Of a stretch of DNA of 64,000 nucleotides, positions 51,932 to 60,673 are shown piece after piece. A program made the translations under genes and the position numbers. Origin of the DNA: CALJFL01 sp047633055. Lineage in GTDB: Bacteria > Pseudomonadota > Gammaproteobacteria > Pseudomonadales > Halieaceae. Every line of letters starts with the position of its first letter. Positions within the stretch are counted from its first letter, which is position 1. The stretch covers positions 14,306 through 78,305 of the forward strand of contig JBLIEI010000011.1 of assembly GCA_047633055.1 (NCBI GenBank), read 5' to 3'. The notes beneath the pieces were generated by a model. It was not told the DNA's origin and did not search any database. It saw nothing but the letters and a program-made list of their open reading frames with translations.

Positions 51932-53095
51932 TCAGGTCGGCCTCGGTAGGTTATCGCCGGGTCTATTTGCGCTGGGCAGCAATGCCCAAATAAATAAGAC
52001 TACACTGAGTGCCACCGCGATGGCGGCAACTACGCTCACTGCAGTATAGCTCTCAGCGGTGACATAAAACGCGGCGACGCTTGGGCCAATGGCCGCCCCG
52101 GCCCCGTGAAATGCCGGTGTGATGGAAACGCATTTGCCGCTAGCGTCAGCAGCGTTTACTGCTGCATACTGGAACGGAAGCGAGTAGTTCCAACCGAAGT
52201 TATAAAGAATAATGGCAGCTAGAAAGTCGGTGCTCGTCATGCCGCCTTGCAAAAGGTACAGCGCAGTTAAAATTGTAGCTGCTCCTAGTGCCAGCGGCCC
52301 TATGCGGCCAAAGCGCTCGCCGCTCCAGGAAGCTAGCAGCGCGCCAGGAATGCCAAAGGCAACGCCTATTGCCAGCGATCGGCCAATCGCAGCAGCACCA
52401 AAGCCTTCCAGCGCCGCCATTCTTTCGATAAAAGACCAAACTACTCCGACGTTGAAAAAGAACATAAAGCAGCCCAGCAAACTGAGCACAACAGCGGGCT
52501 TTAGCACGGTGCCCCCTTGGGATTTTTGCGATGTGGCGCGCCCACTGCGAGGTAGCCAGCGCAAAATGAATATGCCCAATGCAGCCATTGTCGCAAGTAA
52601 AATCAGGACGGGTTGTAAGTCGTTGGTTTCGATGAAATTCGGTAGTAGTAGTAGTCCCAGCACCTGAAATAAGACCTGTACGGCAATCGCTAAACCAAAA
52701 CACCGGTCGGGGTTTCTATTATCTGACAGTGTCGTCAGCGCTAGCGAATACGCGGCACCGCCACCGACACTTGCTAAAACCTGCAGGAATACGAGTTGTC
52801 CGACGGTGCTGGAAAAGAGAGAAAGTGTGTGGGCGACGAGCAACAAAGACAGCGCGGCGAATGCCGATTTTTGCCAGTCGATTCGGCGTACCCAAAAAAT
52901 CGCCAGCACAGCACTGATGGCGGTGCCGGCCATCACTGACGAAGCAAAAAATCCTATTTGCTGTTCGCTCAACGAGAATTTCTGTGCCGCCGCGCCAACA
53001 AAGAGCGGCAGAATAAGAAATCCGCCAGCAGAAATTACGCTAATGCCAATGGCGGCAGCTACAGCAGTATTTTTGTTGACACTAATCTGACTCAC
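51932..53095 (-). CDS. MFS transporter
   Basis: A 387-residue transporter with about 12 predicted helices and the usual MFS pattern, including the loop FWVRRIDW after helix 2 and a GERFGRIG loop in the second half. It lies between the M2 peptidase (51 bp upstream) and P1 peptidase genes in the same direction, so it probably imports the peptides or amino acids that these enzymes handle. Confidence 0.88.
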   Translation of the reverse strand: MSQISVNKNTAVAAAIGISVISAGGFLILPLFVGAAAQKFSLSEQQIGFFASSVMAGTAISAVLAIFWVRRIDWQKSAFAALSLLLVAHTLSLFSSTVGQLVFLQVLASVGGGAAYSLALTTLSDNRNPDRCFGLAIAVQVLFQVLGLLLLPNFIETNDLQPVLILLATMAALGIFILRWLPRSGRATSQKSQGGTVLKPAVVLSLLGCFMFFFNVGVVWSFIERMAALEGFGAAAIGRSLAIGVAFGIPGALLASWSGERFGRIGPLALGAATILTALYLLQGGMTSTDFLAAIILYNFGWNYSLPFQYAAVNAADASGKCVSITPAFHGAGAAIGPSVAAFYVTAESYTAVSVVAAIAVALSVVLFIWALLPSANRPGDNLPRPT

Positions 53096-53146
53096 AAATA
53101 TTAATCTCGCTTAAAGTTTAATTTTATCTTATCGAGTGAGCAGTCA

Positions 53147-54958
53147 TTACCAACCGCAGCTGCGTTCCGCATTCTCAATTTTCAACCATACCAGCAAAGG
53201 CTGAAAATATTCAGCAATCGCGCCGGCATCCATTTGCCGGGTCCCGGTGAGTTCCTCCAAACTATCTTGCCAGGGTTGGCTTTGGCCGGCGCTGAGCATT
53301 GTCTTCAATTTAGCCCCAGCTTCCGCACTGCCGAAGAATGAGCATTCGTGCAGTGGACCGGTATACTGTGCTGCGGTGCACATCGCCTGAAAAAATTGAA
53401 ATTGCAGAATTTGTGCAAGAAAATAGCGACTGTACGATTGATTCACTGCGACATGCAGCTTGGCGCCGGGGTCGAAGTCTTCCTCCGAGCGCTCGACAGG
53501 CGCCGACAGGCCCTGATATTTTTCGCGTAATTGCCACCAGGCGCTGTTGTATTCATCCGCGCTAATTTCACCCGAGAAAACCTGCCAACGCCACTCATCA
53601 ACCAGCTTTGTCCACGGTAGCACTGCCAGGTTGGTCAGGGCTCGCAGCATCTGATCGTTGAGAACAGCCTCCTTACTCATCACTGCTTGCTCAATCAATC
53701 CTTGGGAATGCAGGTATTCCGGCGTCATTGCGAGTGTCACCGTGTCGCCCACGGCCTCGTGGAAGCCTTTGTGCGCGCCGTCCTGAAAAACCGGTGGCTG
53801 GTGACTGTAAGCTTGAAAGTAAAATAAATGACCCAGTTCATGGTATATGTCCTGGAGATCCGAGTAGGCCGGGTAAATACACATTTTCAGCCTTAGGTCT
53901 TTGCCGCCCTCCAGGCCCCAGGCGCTGGCGTGACACTCAACCTCACGATCCCGGGGTTTAATGAACTGGGAGCGCTCCCAAAAGCTCGTTGGTAGCGGTT
54001 CAAACCCCAGCGAGACATAAAACTCTTCGGCGGATCGCACCATCTCTTGTGCGCTGTAATTGTTCTCCACCAGCATCTTACTGGCGTTGGTATCGGGCAA
54101 CTCGGGGAAGGGTGCAACGAGGTCGTAGATTGGCTGCCAAGTCTGGCCCCACATATTGCCCAGTATATGCGCGGGTATGGGCTGGTCTAGCTGTACTTTA
54201 TCCTCCCCGTAGTGGTCTGAAAGCTTGGCACGAACATGGCAGTGTAGTTCTTTGTAGAGCGGCTCAACCTGACTCCATAGGCGTTCAGTGTCGGCGCGAA
54301 AATCCTCGGCGGGCATATCGTAGGCCGATTGCCACAGCTGCCCCAGATCGCTGTAACCCAGTGATCTAGCGCCTTCGTTGGTCAGGTGGACCATACGCGT
54401 AAAAGGTTCACGCATCGGTACGCTGACTTTCCGCCAGCCCAACCAATAGTCAAGAGCCTCGTCGTAATCCCGGGTCTTGCCGATCAGTTCTTCCAGGTCA
54501 GCCCCAGACAGGCAGGTCAAACCGCCATCGGTGCAGTGCTCGCCGGTGCCATAAATACCCTCGATCTTGATCGCAATTTTACTCAATTCCGCCTGTTTTT
54601 CGAGTGTTGGCGGTGCGGGATTCTCAGTCTGTAGCTTCAATAGGTCGAGAGCACGCCGGGTGGTAGGACGCACCTGCAAACCGTCGAATGCGAGGGTCTC
54701 GGTCACCGCTTTGCTATGCCACTGAGCCTCCTTTTGCCGGGATCGCTCTACCAGCATACCGGTGTCATGGCTGATATGGGTTGCCCACAGCCATTCCGTT
54801 GCACCAGCAGCCAGGCGCATTTCCTTCATCTCGCGGTTTGCGCGCTCGACGAACTCACCCGCTGTTTCCGGGTGGGCGTTAGCGGGGTAGACCTGAGTAT
54901 TTTGCGAGCAACTGCTGAGGATGAGTATTACGAAAGTGGCCGCTAACGCCGATTTCAT
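53147..54958 (-). CDS. M2 family peptidyl-dipeptidase (ACE-like) lipoprotein
   Basis: A 603-residue M2-family metallopeptidase, the bacterial relatives of angiotensin-converting enzyme. The zinc motif HELGH is near residue 370 and the third ligand Glu lies in HEAVGD about 25 residues later. The N-terminus is a lipoprotein signal with lipobox ILILSSC and Ser at +2, so outer-membrane anchoring is expected. It likely releases dipeptides in the periplasm for the downstream MFS carrier and P1 peptidase genes of the same transcription unit. Confidence 0.93.
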   Translation of the reverse strand: MKSALAATFVILILSSCSQNTQVYPANAHPETAGEFVERANREMKEMRLAAGATEWLWATHISHDTGMLVERSRQKEAQWHSKAVTETLAFDGLQVRPTTRRALDLLKLQTENPAPPTLEKQAELSKIAIKIEGIYGTGEHCTDGGLTCLSGADLEELIGKTRDYDEALDYWLGWRKVSVPMREPFTRMVHLTNEGARSLGYSDLGQLWQSAYDMPAEDFRADTERLWSQVEPLYKELHCHVRAKLSDHYGEDKVQLDQPIPAHILGNMWGQTWQPIYDLVAPFPELPDTNASKMLVENNYSAQEMVRSAEEFYVSLGFEPLPTSFWERSQFIKPRDREVECHASAWGLEGGKDLRLKMCIYPAYSDLQDIYHELGHLFYFQAYSHQPPVFQDGAHKGFHEAVGDTVTLAMTPEYLHSQGLIEQAVMSKEAVLNDQMLRALTNLAVLPWTKLVDEWRWQVFSGEISADEYNSAWWQLREKYQGLSAPVERSEEDFDPGAKLHVAVNQSYSRYFLAQILQFQFFQAMCTAAQYTGPLHECSFFGSAEAGAKLKTMLSAGQSQPWQDSLEELTGTRQMDAGAIAEYFQPLLVWLKIENAERSCGW

Positions 54959-55146
54959 ACCTGTTGGTCCTTTATTAGAGACGACGTCTACCTATTCATC
55001 GAGCTAATATAACTCGCAGTATGGTCGTTAGCCATCGCGTTTGTTCTCGCACCCAGAACCGGGTTGTTTATGCCTTCTGCCAGCTAAAAGTCGCCAGTAC
55101 TGGCGGCCAATGCGATGAACCGAGTCATATCCGGGTTAAAATGACG

Positions 55147-55173
55147 TTGACGAGGTGGAACTGACGTTATAAT
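55147..55173 (+). promoter_or_regulatory. Sigma70-like promoter
   Basis: TTGACG and TATAAT separated by 15 bp, about 25 bp before the start of the LytTR remnant. The spacing is shorter than ideal, but both boxes are close to consensus. Confidence 0.45.
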
Positions 55174-55197
55174 AGTCCGATACGAATACAAGAGATA

Positions 55198-55978
55198 TTG
55201 GAAAACAAACGTTACCTGTTCTGGGCCCTGCAGCTCGCCGGCTGGGGCAGTTGGGCGCTTACCTTCTACTTTGGTATGCTGGTTTGGGAAAAGCCATCCA
55301 CCGTGTACATGATTTACCTCCCGATTATCAGCGCCATCGGCATTCTTATCACCCTGGTACTGCGAGCGCTGTATCGTGCGACCTGGACCCGCGATATGGT
55401 AGTCCGGGCGTTGGATGTTCTCATAGGCTGCTATGTTGCAGGCGCGCTCTGGATGTCGTTGAGATGATGGTGGTGTGGGTCTGGCTAATTGCCGGGAGGG
55501 GTTGAAGGAAATATACGGAAGCAAGCAATCATTCCGGCTGGCGAGCACTGAGCCCCATGGGCTGACTATTACCATTGGTATCCCGTTCGAGACGGAGTCC
55601 TGAGGCCAGTGACTATTCTGAAAGCTATTGTCACCGCCTTCGACCAGTACGCCATCGATGCATCCTATTAAGGATGGCAATGAGTTTCAATTTGTCAAAA
55701 AAGCTGAGATCCAGTGGATAGATGCAGCGGGCGATTACATGTGTGTCCACGCTGCGGGCAAAACACATATTGTGCGCACTACTATGAAACGGCTCGAATC
55801 CCGCCTCAATCCTGAGACGTTCATTCGGGTACATCGCTCCAGTATGGTCAACGTACACTGCATCGTCAGTGCTGTGACGCACACCAATGGCGAGTATATG
55901 TTGAGCCTGGAGGGCGGTTCTCAGCTCAAAGTGAGCCGCAGTTTCCGCGATAGAATCAAACAACTTCTCGCTTCCTAA
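55198..55978 (+). pseudogene. Disrupted LytTR-family membrane regulator
   Basis: Residues encoded at 55198-55467 (TTG start) form the N-terminal membrane part (KRYLFWALQLAGWGSWALTF, then YMIYLPIISAIGILITLVLR), ending at a TGA. A complete LytTR DNA-binding domain is encoded at 55658-55978 in another frame (KDGNEFQFVKKAEIQWIDAAG, HRSSMVNVHCIVS, LKVSRSFRDRI). In intact relatives the two parts are joined by further helices and a linker. Here the middle is shortened and frame-shifted, so the gene is broken; the 106-residue LytTR piece has an ATG but no good ribosome binding site and might still be made. Confidence 0.7.
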
Positions 55979-56172
55979 CGATTTCCAGCGATAGCGAAAA
56001 ACGGTTTATCGCGCTATTCACTCAACTCATCGCGACTTTCCTGCAACTGACCGAAACACTGTTTTCTGTCATCCAAAATACCCCTACATTGTGTCTCAAG
56101 GTCGGTGCACACAACAAAGCAAAAGACTTACAGCGGCATTCCGTCGCATCACACAGGTAGGGAGAAACCACC

Positions 56173-56289
56173 ATGAAAAAATCAGCGATCACCAGCGCAT
56201 TATCCGCAGCCGATGGCAGAAGTTCTTCAGGCCATTGCCCCGTTGCGGTCAGTGGCCTGACTTTTTTACCGCAATACCGTATCACTTAA
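56173..56289 (+). pseudogene. Cut-off exported-protein gene
   Basis: GGGAG lies seven bases before ATG 56173, opening a 38-codon frame that begins like a signal peptide (MKKSAITSALSA) but turns hydrophilic at once, without the hydrophobic core, and stops at TAA 56287, overlapping the end of the convergent gene. It looks like the 5' end of a secreted-protein gene joined to unrelated DNA by deletion. No family can be named. Confidence 0.45.
56228..56267 (+). terminator. Possible rho-independent terminator
   Basis: CAGGCCA and TGGCCTG arms around an 18-base loop, followed by AC and six T. It lies inside the cut-off frame and may be what remains of the terminator of the lost gene. Confidence 0.5.
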
Positions 56290-57309
56290 AAAGTTAAACA
56301 ACGCGTACTCGGTTTCATAAATGGAATCCGCCTGTTCGATCGAACTGTTCCACAGAGTCCTATCGTTTGGCGAATTGATCAGCGCCTGCAGTATGGCCGA
56401 TAAATCATTCCATTGTTCAGCCGATTTTTCCGCGAGATTCACGGTATCCTGATTGACCAGATCCGGGCGCTGTCGCTGAGACCAGTTCATAAAGACGGCA
56501 AAGTGGTTTCGAAAGAAACCGCCTCCAGTGCCAAATTTGGTAATGGCGTTATCCAGATATTGCAGACATTCAGCCGCATCTCCTCGTTCAGGCCATCCGT
56601 TCATGCTCTCCATGAATGCCTTTATTCCCTTCAGTCCGGTAGCCAAGGTCTTGCTGTTCTGGCTCATTGGTCCCATGCTGATTTGCTGTGAACGGTCAAA
56701 CCCCAGCATGCGTTCCACTGTTTTTTGCAGCGCCAGGCCGCAGGCCAGAGGCAGGTCATTGCGCTGCATATCACTAGAAAATTTGCCCCACAGGTTGAAC
56801 GTAGTGAGCGGACTGTCTGGATTGCGGCTACTCGCTAAAGCCCGGAGGCTGCAGGTCTCTGGGTAGTCATTAACGCGGTCGGCGATATAGGCCTCACCCT
56901 TGTCTTCATTAAAACCAAGAAGAATAAATCGATGCGCCGGAAAGTGCACTTTGAACTCTCGGTAGTCCAGATAGAAAATGTCACCGGAGAGCATGGTTGG
57001 TCTACCTGCCATTACTTCTTCGCGCACTTCCTGCCAAGCCAGTTCATTGTCCATTTGGCTCTGCTCGGTGTAATCCAGCCCCAGAGTAAACGCCAGGTCA
57101 GCCTCCATGGAGGCACCGCGGCCGAAGAGCATGTAGGGGGGCTCGGTGTCCGGGTACTCGAAAAATACTGTATCCAGACCGGCACCCAGGCCAAAGACCA
57201 CGCCCTCGGGGAGGTCGAGTTTACAATAGTGAAATAGTAGGTTGCGCATTGCGCCGCTACCGCAGTGGCCAGCGGGAACGATGCGAAAATTTTCGATCAT
57301 TGCATTCAT
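56266..57309 (-). CDS. BtrH N-terminal/DUF4872 domain protein
   Basis: A 347-residue protein with a BtrH-type N-terminal domain (GHCGSGAMRNLLFHYC, then GLGAGLDTVFFEYP, RPTMLSGDIFYLDYREF and HRFILLGFNEDKGEAYIADR) followed by a helical DUF4872-like domain. BtrH transfers a protected amino-acyl group from an acyl carrier protein to butirosin; the N-terminal domain has a papain-like/C39-like fold with a Cys in the GHCGSG loop. Here it stands alone without an antibiotic cluster. It is the only intact gene in the decayed stretch between 55.2 and 58.3 kb. Confidence 0.85.
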   Translation of the reverse strand: MNAMIENFRIVPAGHCGSGAMRNLLFHYCKLDLPEGVVFGLGAGLDTVFFEYPDTEPPYMLFGRGASMEADLAFTLGLDYTEQSQMDNELAWQEVREEVMAGRPTMLSGDIFYLDYREFKVHFPAHRFILLGFNEDKGEAYIADRVNDYPETCSLRALASSRNPDSPLTTFNLWGKFSSDMQRNDLPLACGLALQKTVERMLGFDRSQQISMGPMSQNSKTLATGLKGIKAFMESMNGWPERGDAAECLQYLDNAITKFGTGGGFFRNHFAVFMNWSQRQRPDLVNQDTVNLAEKSAEQWNDLSAILQALINSPNDRTLWNSSIEQADSIYETEYALFNFLSDTVLR

Positions 57310-57445
57310 ATAAGCGACTTCATACTGTGTTTAAGAAAAAAGACTCGTTTTTCAAAAGGCTAGGCCCCGAATTCACCATTGTAACTGACTCCCAATCTTC
57401 AGGCTTTAATAGGGCAGCTTGATACAATGTGATTCGTGCATGTAA

Positions 57446-57652
57446 GTCGCCAGTGCCCGACATGGGGCCTCAGATATTTTAAATCCGGCCACTGGCGTTT
57501 CCGCTGCAGAGCCTCAAAGTGCCAGTATTCTCACTAAAAATGCGATACACAGCGACGCGATTTCGGCAATGGTCTTCGTCGTGGATGTTGAGCGAGATTT
57601 GGAATTGGTGAACAATCTTCCAGGGGTTGATGCGATTACTATTGATGCCTAG
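57446..57652 (+). pseudogene. Remnant of FAD:protein FMN transferase (ApbE) C-terminus
   Basis: After a stop at 57443 the frame runs to TAG 57650 and encodes an ApbE-like C-terminal part: DILNPATGVSAAEPQSASI corresponds to the DPxTG loop, HSDAISAMVFVVD to the conserved A-D-A-L-A helix, and LVNNLPGVDAITIDA to the final strand. The N-terminal two thirds are absent. ApbE adds FMN to exported flavoproteins and is often encoded beside DUF3570 genes, a fragment of which lies directly next to it on the opposite strand. Confidence 0.6.
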
Positions 57653-57993
57653 AGTGCGCTGCATCATTCCGATGGTCTACTGCGGCAGGCAGGGGCTCCA
57701 GAGGATCATTGAGGTAGCGATAGCTACGATAGGAATCGTTCAGGTAACTCTCATCGATGATCAGCTTATAGTCCAATCCCATGATGTTCTTCGGAGTGAG
57801 TCTCTGGCTCATGCCGAAGCGGAAATTTTTTCCGTCGATATCCTCTGCGGAATCATCGTTGCCGTTCCTTGGAGTATTCGTTGGCACCGCTAGTGACAGC
57901 GTCGATGGATACGCGACTGACGTTGTCTGCGTAGTGGTTACCGGGGGCTGGGAGGAATTTTACAGGGCCCCATTCTATGGTAGCTTGTTGCCC
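57639..57993 (-). pseudogene. Remnant of DUF3570 outer-membrane protein
   Basis: Two minus-strand frames carry DUF3570-like pieces. 57993-57853 encodes NVSRVSIDAVTSGANEYSKER, and 57887-57639 encodes NDDSAEDIDGKNFRFGMSQ followed by DYKLIIDESYLNDSYRSYRYL. A frame change and a deletion separate them, and both ends of the roughly 400-residue family are missing. DUF3570 proteins are predicted outer-membrane barrels encoded with ApbE and a small DUF4266 lipoprotein; here only fragments remain, overlapping the ApbE fragment by 14 bp in convergent orientation. Confidence 0.6.
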
Positions 57994-58295
57994 TCAAAAA
58001 TCAGGCTTACACAAAAAAATGGTCAAAAATTGCTCGAAACAGTAATAACCGTACTGTTCTATACCTCACTGCTGGCTTTTGGTCTGTACTTTCTCCTGAA
58101 GGGCGAACTCTCTGGAGACTATGTTGAGCGGCGCGGAGCCTCAGCGATATGCGCTCGGCAACGGTTATACTGTAGGTCACGATTATTCTCGTGCTTACGG
58201 CTGTGTGGTGTGTGGTGAGTATCGGGTCATGGGATTCTTAACGGTAGTGGTTGAAGAAAGTGGAATGGAAATTAAGATGATTGAGCTTAAGTTTT
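57994..58295. other. Unassigned DNA before ABC exporter
   Basis: About 300 bp. A plus-strand frame from 57781 to 58218 passes through it and encodes one hydrophobic segment (VITVLFYTSLLAFGLYFLL), and a second frame from 58121 to 58309 overlaps it. Neither has a recognisable domain or a good start. It may be further gene debris. Confidence 0.4.
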
Positions 58296-60110
58296 ATGCG
58301 TCACGGTAATTATGAGCCCGAAACAAGCGGTTCCCTCAACTGGCGATTACTGACGCATATTTGGCCTTTTCTAGTCGAGTACCGCCTGCGCGTTGCACTG
58401 GCGTTGGCCTGCCTGTTTCTCGCTAAGGGCGCGTTACTGTGCATTCCGTTTCTCCTTAAGTATTTAGTCGACAATCTCGATGTAACCAGCGTGGAGGCAA
58501 CCGCACCGGTGTTGCTGCTGGGGCTGGTTCTGGCATACGGAGCTGCGCGTTTTGCCAATGTATTTTTTGGCGAATTGCGCGACACTATTTTTGGTCGTGT
58601 CACTGAGCGGGCAATGCGCAGGATTGGTCTGCAGGTATTCAGCCACGTTCATTCACTGGACCTCGAGTACCACCTGAATCGTCAGACCGGAGGGCTGGCT
58701 CGAGACATCGAGCGAGGTACCACCGGAATCAGTTTTCTGATGCGCTTTTTTATATTTAATATTGCGCCGACCCTGTTTGAGATAGCCATGGTGGCTGGCA
58801 TTCTTCTTTTCAATTATGGCCCGTCATTTGCGCTGATGGTAGTTATTGCCGTGCTCGCCTATGGGCTGTTTTCGGTGCGTGCTACGGAGTGGCGTACCCG
58901 CTATGTGCGCGAGATGAATGAGGCCGATTCCATTAGTAATACCCGGGCTGTGGATAGCCTGCTGAATTTTGAAACGGTAAAGTATTTTACCAATGAAGAC
59001 TTTGAAGCCAATCGCTACGACGAGTCTCTGGCAGTTTGGGAGATGGCTAGACGTAACAACAGATTGTCGCTGTTTACCCTCAATGGTGGTCAGGCGCTGA
59101 TCATTGCCATCGCGCAAACGATCATGATAGGCCTTGCTGCCTGGCAGGTCCGTAGCGGCGCTATTGGTCTAGGCGATTTCGTTCTGATTAACCAGTTCAT
59201 GATTCAGCTGTTTATGCCGCTGGGTTTTCTGGGGTTTGTTTATCGGGAAATTAAAGGATCGATGGCTAACATCGAAAACATGTTCGAATTGTTGGAGCAC
59301 AAGCCAACGGTTATAGTGCCGTCCGGCGCAGGCCCTTTGTCTGGCGCTTGCTTGGCGGCCATGGATTCAGCCATAGAGTTTCGCGACGTACATTTTCGCT
59401 ATCACGATGACCGTCCGATTCTGCAGGGTGTAAGCTTTCGTATCGAGGCGGGGCAGAAAGTGGCTGTGGTCGGTGCCAGCGGCGCGGGAAAGTCCACCTT
59501 GGTCAAATTACTCTTTCGGTTTTATGACCCTCAGCAGGGTGTAATAACGGTGGCTGGTAAGGCAATCGACTCGGTGACGGTAAAATCACTGCGTGAGGCG
59601 ATCGGCATCGTCCCCCAGGACACTGTTCTGTTTAACGACAGCCTTTTTGAAAATGTACGCTACGGTTGCCCGGCGGCCTCTGACGAAGAGGTGAATGAAG
59701 CCATTCGTCTTGCACATCTGGAGGGCTTTATCGCCGAATTACCCGAGGGTCACGCCACGCTGGTTGGCGAGCGTGGTTTGAAGCTTTCCGGGGGTGAGAA
59801 ACAACGGGTATCCATTGCCAGAACGATATTGAAAAATTCACCGATTCTGGTGTTCGATGAGGCGACCTCATCGTTGGACAGTAAATCAGAGCAGGCGATA
59901 TTGGCGTCACTGCGTGAACTGGCGCAAGAACACACCAGCCTGGCGATTGCACACCGTTTGTCTACGGTGATTGACGCGGACCAGATACTGGTGCTGCGTG
60001 AGGGCAAAATTGTAGAGCAGGGCGGTCATATCGAATTACTGGCTCTGGACGGCTACTACGCAGACCTATGGCATACACAGCAAAAACAGCGAACTTTGGC
60101 CACGCTGTAG
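58296..60110 (+). CDS. Atm1/HMT1-type ABC exporter (fused permease and ATPase)
   Basis: A 604-residue half-transporter. A six-helix permease domain (residues about 20-310) is followed by an ATPase domain with Walker A GASGAGKST, signature LSGGEKQR, Walker B ILVFDEATSSLD and the H-loop IAHRLST. The permease blocks (LRDTIFGRVTERAMRRIG, FSHVHSLDLEYHLNRQTGG and LNFETVKYFTNE) are those of the Atm1/HMT1 subgroup that exports glutathione-bound or sulfur-containing compounds and metals. A start at 58296 fits; a TTG five codons upstream is possible. The aspartic protease gene follows closely. Confidence 0.94.
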   Translation: MRHGNYEPETSGSLNWRLLTHIWPFLVEYRLRVALALACLFLAKGALLCIPFLLKYLVDNLDVTSVEATAPVLLLGLVLAYGAARFANVFFGELRDTIFGRVTERAMRRIGLQVFSHVHSLDLEYHLNRQTGGLARDIERGTTGISFLMRFFIFNIAPTLFEIAMVAGILLFNYGPSFALMVVIAVLAYGLFSVRATEWRTRYVREMNEADSISNTRAVDSLLNFETVKYFTNEDFEANRYDESLAVWEMARRNNRLSLFTLNGGQALIIAIAQTIMIGLAAWQVRSGAIGLGDFVLINQFMIQLFMPLGFLGFVYREIKGSMANIENMFELLEHKPTVIVPSGAGPLSGACLAAMDSAIEFRDVHFRYHDDRPILQGVSFRIEAGQKVAVVGASGAGKSTLVKLLFRFYDPQQGVITVAGKAIDSVTVKSLREAIGIVPQDTVLFNDSLFENVRYGCPAASDEEVNEAIRLAHLEGFIAELPEGHATLVGERGLKLSGGEKQRVSIARTILKNSPILVFDEATSSLDSKSEQAILASLRELAQEHTSLAIAHRLSTVIDADQILVLREGKIVEQGGHIELLALDGYYADLWHTQQKQRTLATL

Positions 60111-60148
60111 CGATTTGGGTGTTTTGCAATGACATTACTGGACGAGTT

Positions 60149-60673
60149 GTGACAGAAAACGAGCGGGAGCAGAGGCGAATGGGGACTGCCATGCAGGCGA
60201 TTGCTTGGATGAGCTTTATGCTGTTGTTGGGGTTCTTTTTCAACGATCTGCTGGGCAAACAAAAGAACCCCAATCAGTCGGTGAGCACGGAGCTATCTGC
60301 TGACGGCATCCGTGAGGTTATCCTCAAGCGTAATCGTGCCGGGCACTATGTGACTAACGGGAGGATCAATGGCAAACCGGTAGTGTTCATGTTGGATACC
60401 GGCGCAACCGGCGTCGCGATACCTTCAGCACTGGCACAGCGTATTGGGATTCCGCGGGGCGCTGCGTTCGCCACGCGGACTGCGAATGGTATCTCTACCA
60501 GTTACGCCGCCACCCTCGACACGGTAAGTGTGGGTGACATCGAGCTGCGCTCAGTTCGGGCAGGTATCGCGCAGGGATTGGGTGGTGACCAGGTCTTATT
60601 GGGCATGTCATTTTTGCGGTATATTGAATTTACACAGAAGGGGGATACTTTGATATTGCGACAAACTCCCTAG
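60149..60673 (+). CDS. Membrane-anchored retroviral-type aspartic protease
   Basis: A clan AA aspartic protease of the TIGR02281-like family: a short cytoplasmic N-terminus (QRRMGTAMQ), one transmembrane helix (AIAWMSFMLLLGFFFNDLLG), KNPN, then the protease domain with active-site DTGAT (MLDTGATGVAIP) and GMSFLRYIEF. Such single-domain proteins act as dimers in the periplasm. The GTG at 60149 gives 174 residues and a typical N-terminus; ATG 60179 is the alternative. It starts 38 bp after the ABC exporter stop, and its end overlaps the convergent hydrolase gene by 4 bp. Confidence 0.88.
   Translation: MTENEREQRRMGTAMQAIAWMSFMLLLGFFFNDLLGKQKNPNQSVSTELSADGIREVILKRNRAGHYVTNGRINGKPVVFMLDTGATGVAIPSALAQRIGIPRGAAFATRTANGISTSYAATLDTVSVGDIELRSVRAGIAQGLGGDQVLLGMSFLRYIEFTQKGDTLILRQTP

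Noticed and set aside
55084..55680. Open frame of 198 codons on the minus strand opposite the LytTR remnant
   Set aside because: It has no domain-like content and lies antisense to sequences with clear LytTR-family similarity.
57781..58218. Plus-strand frame of 145 codons before the ABC exporter
   Set aside because: Its first part runs antisense to the DUF3570 remnant and its last part shows no recognisable domain; treated as debris.
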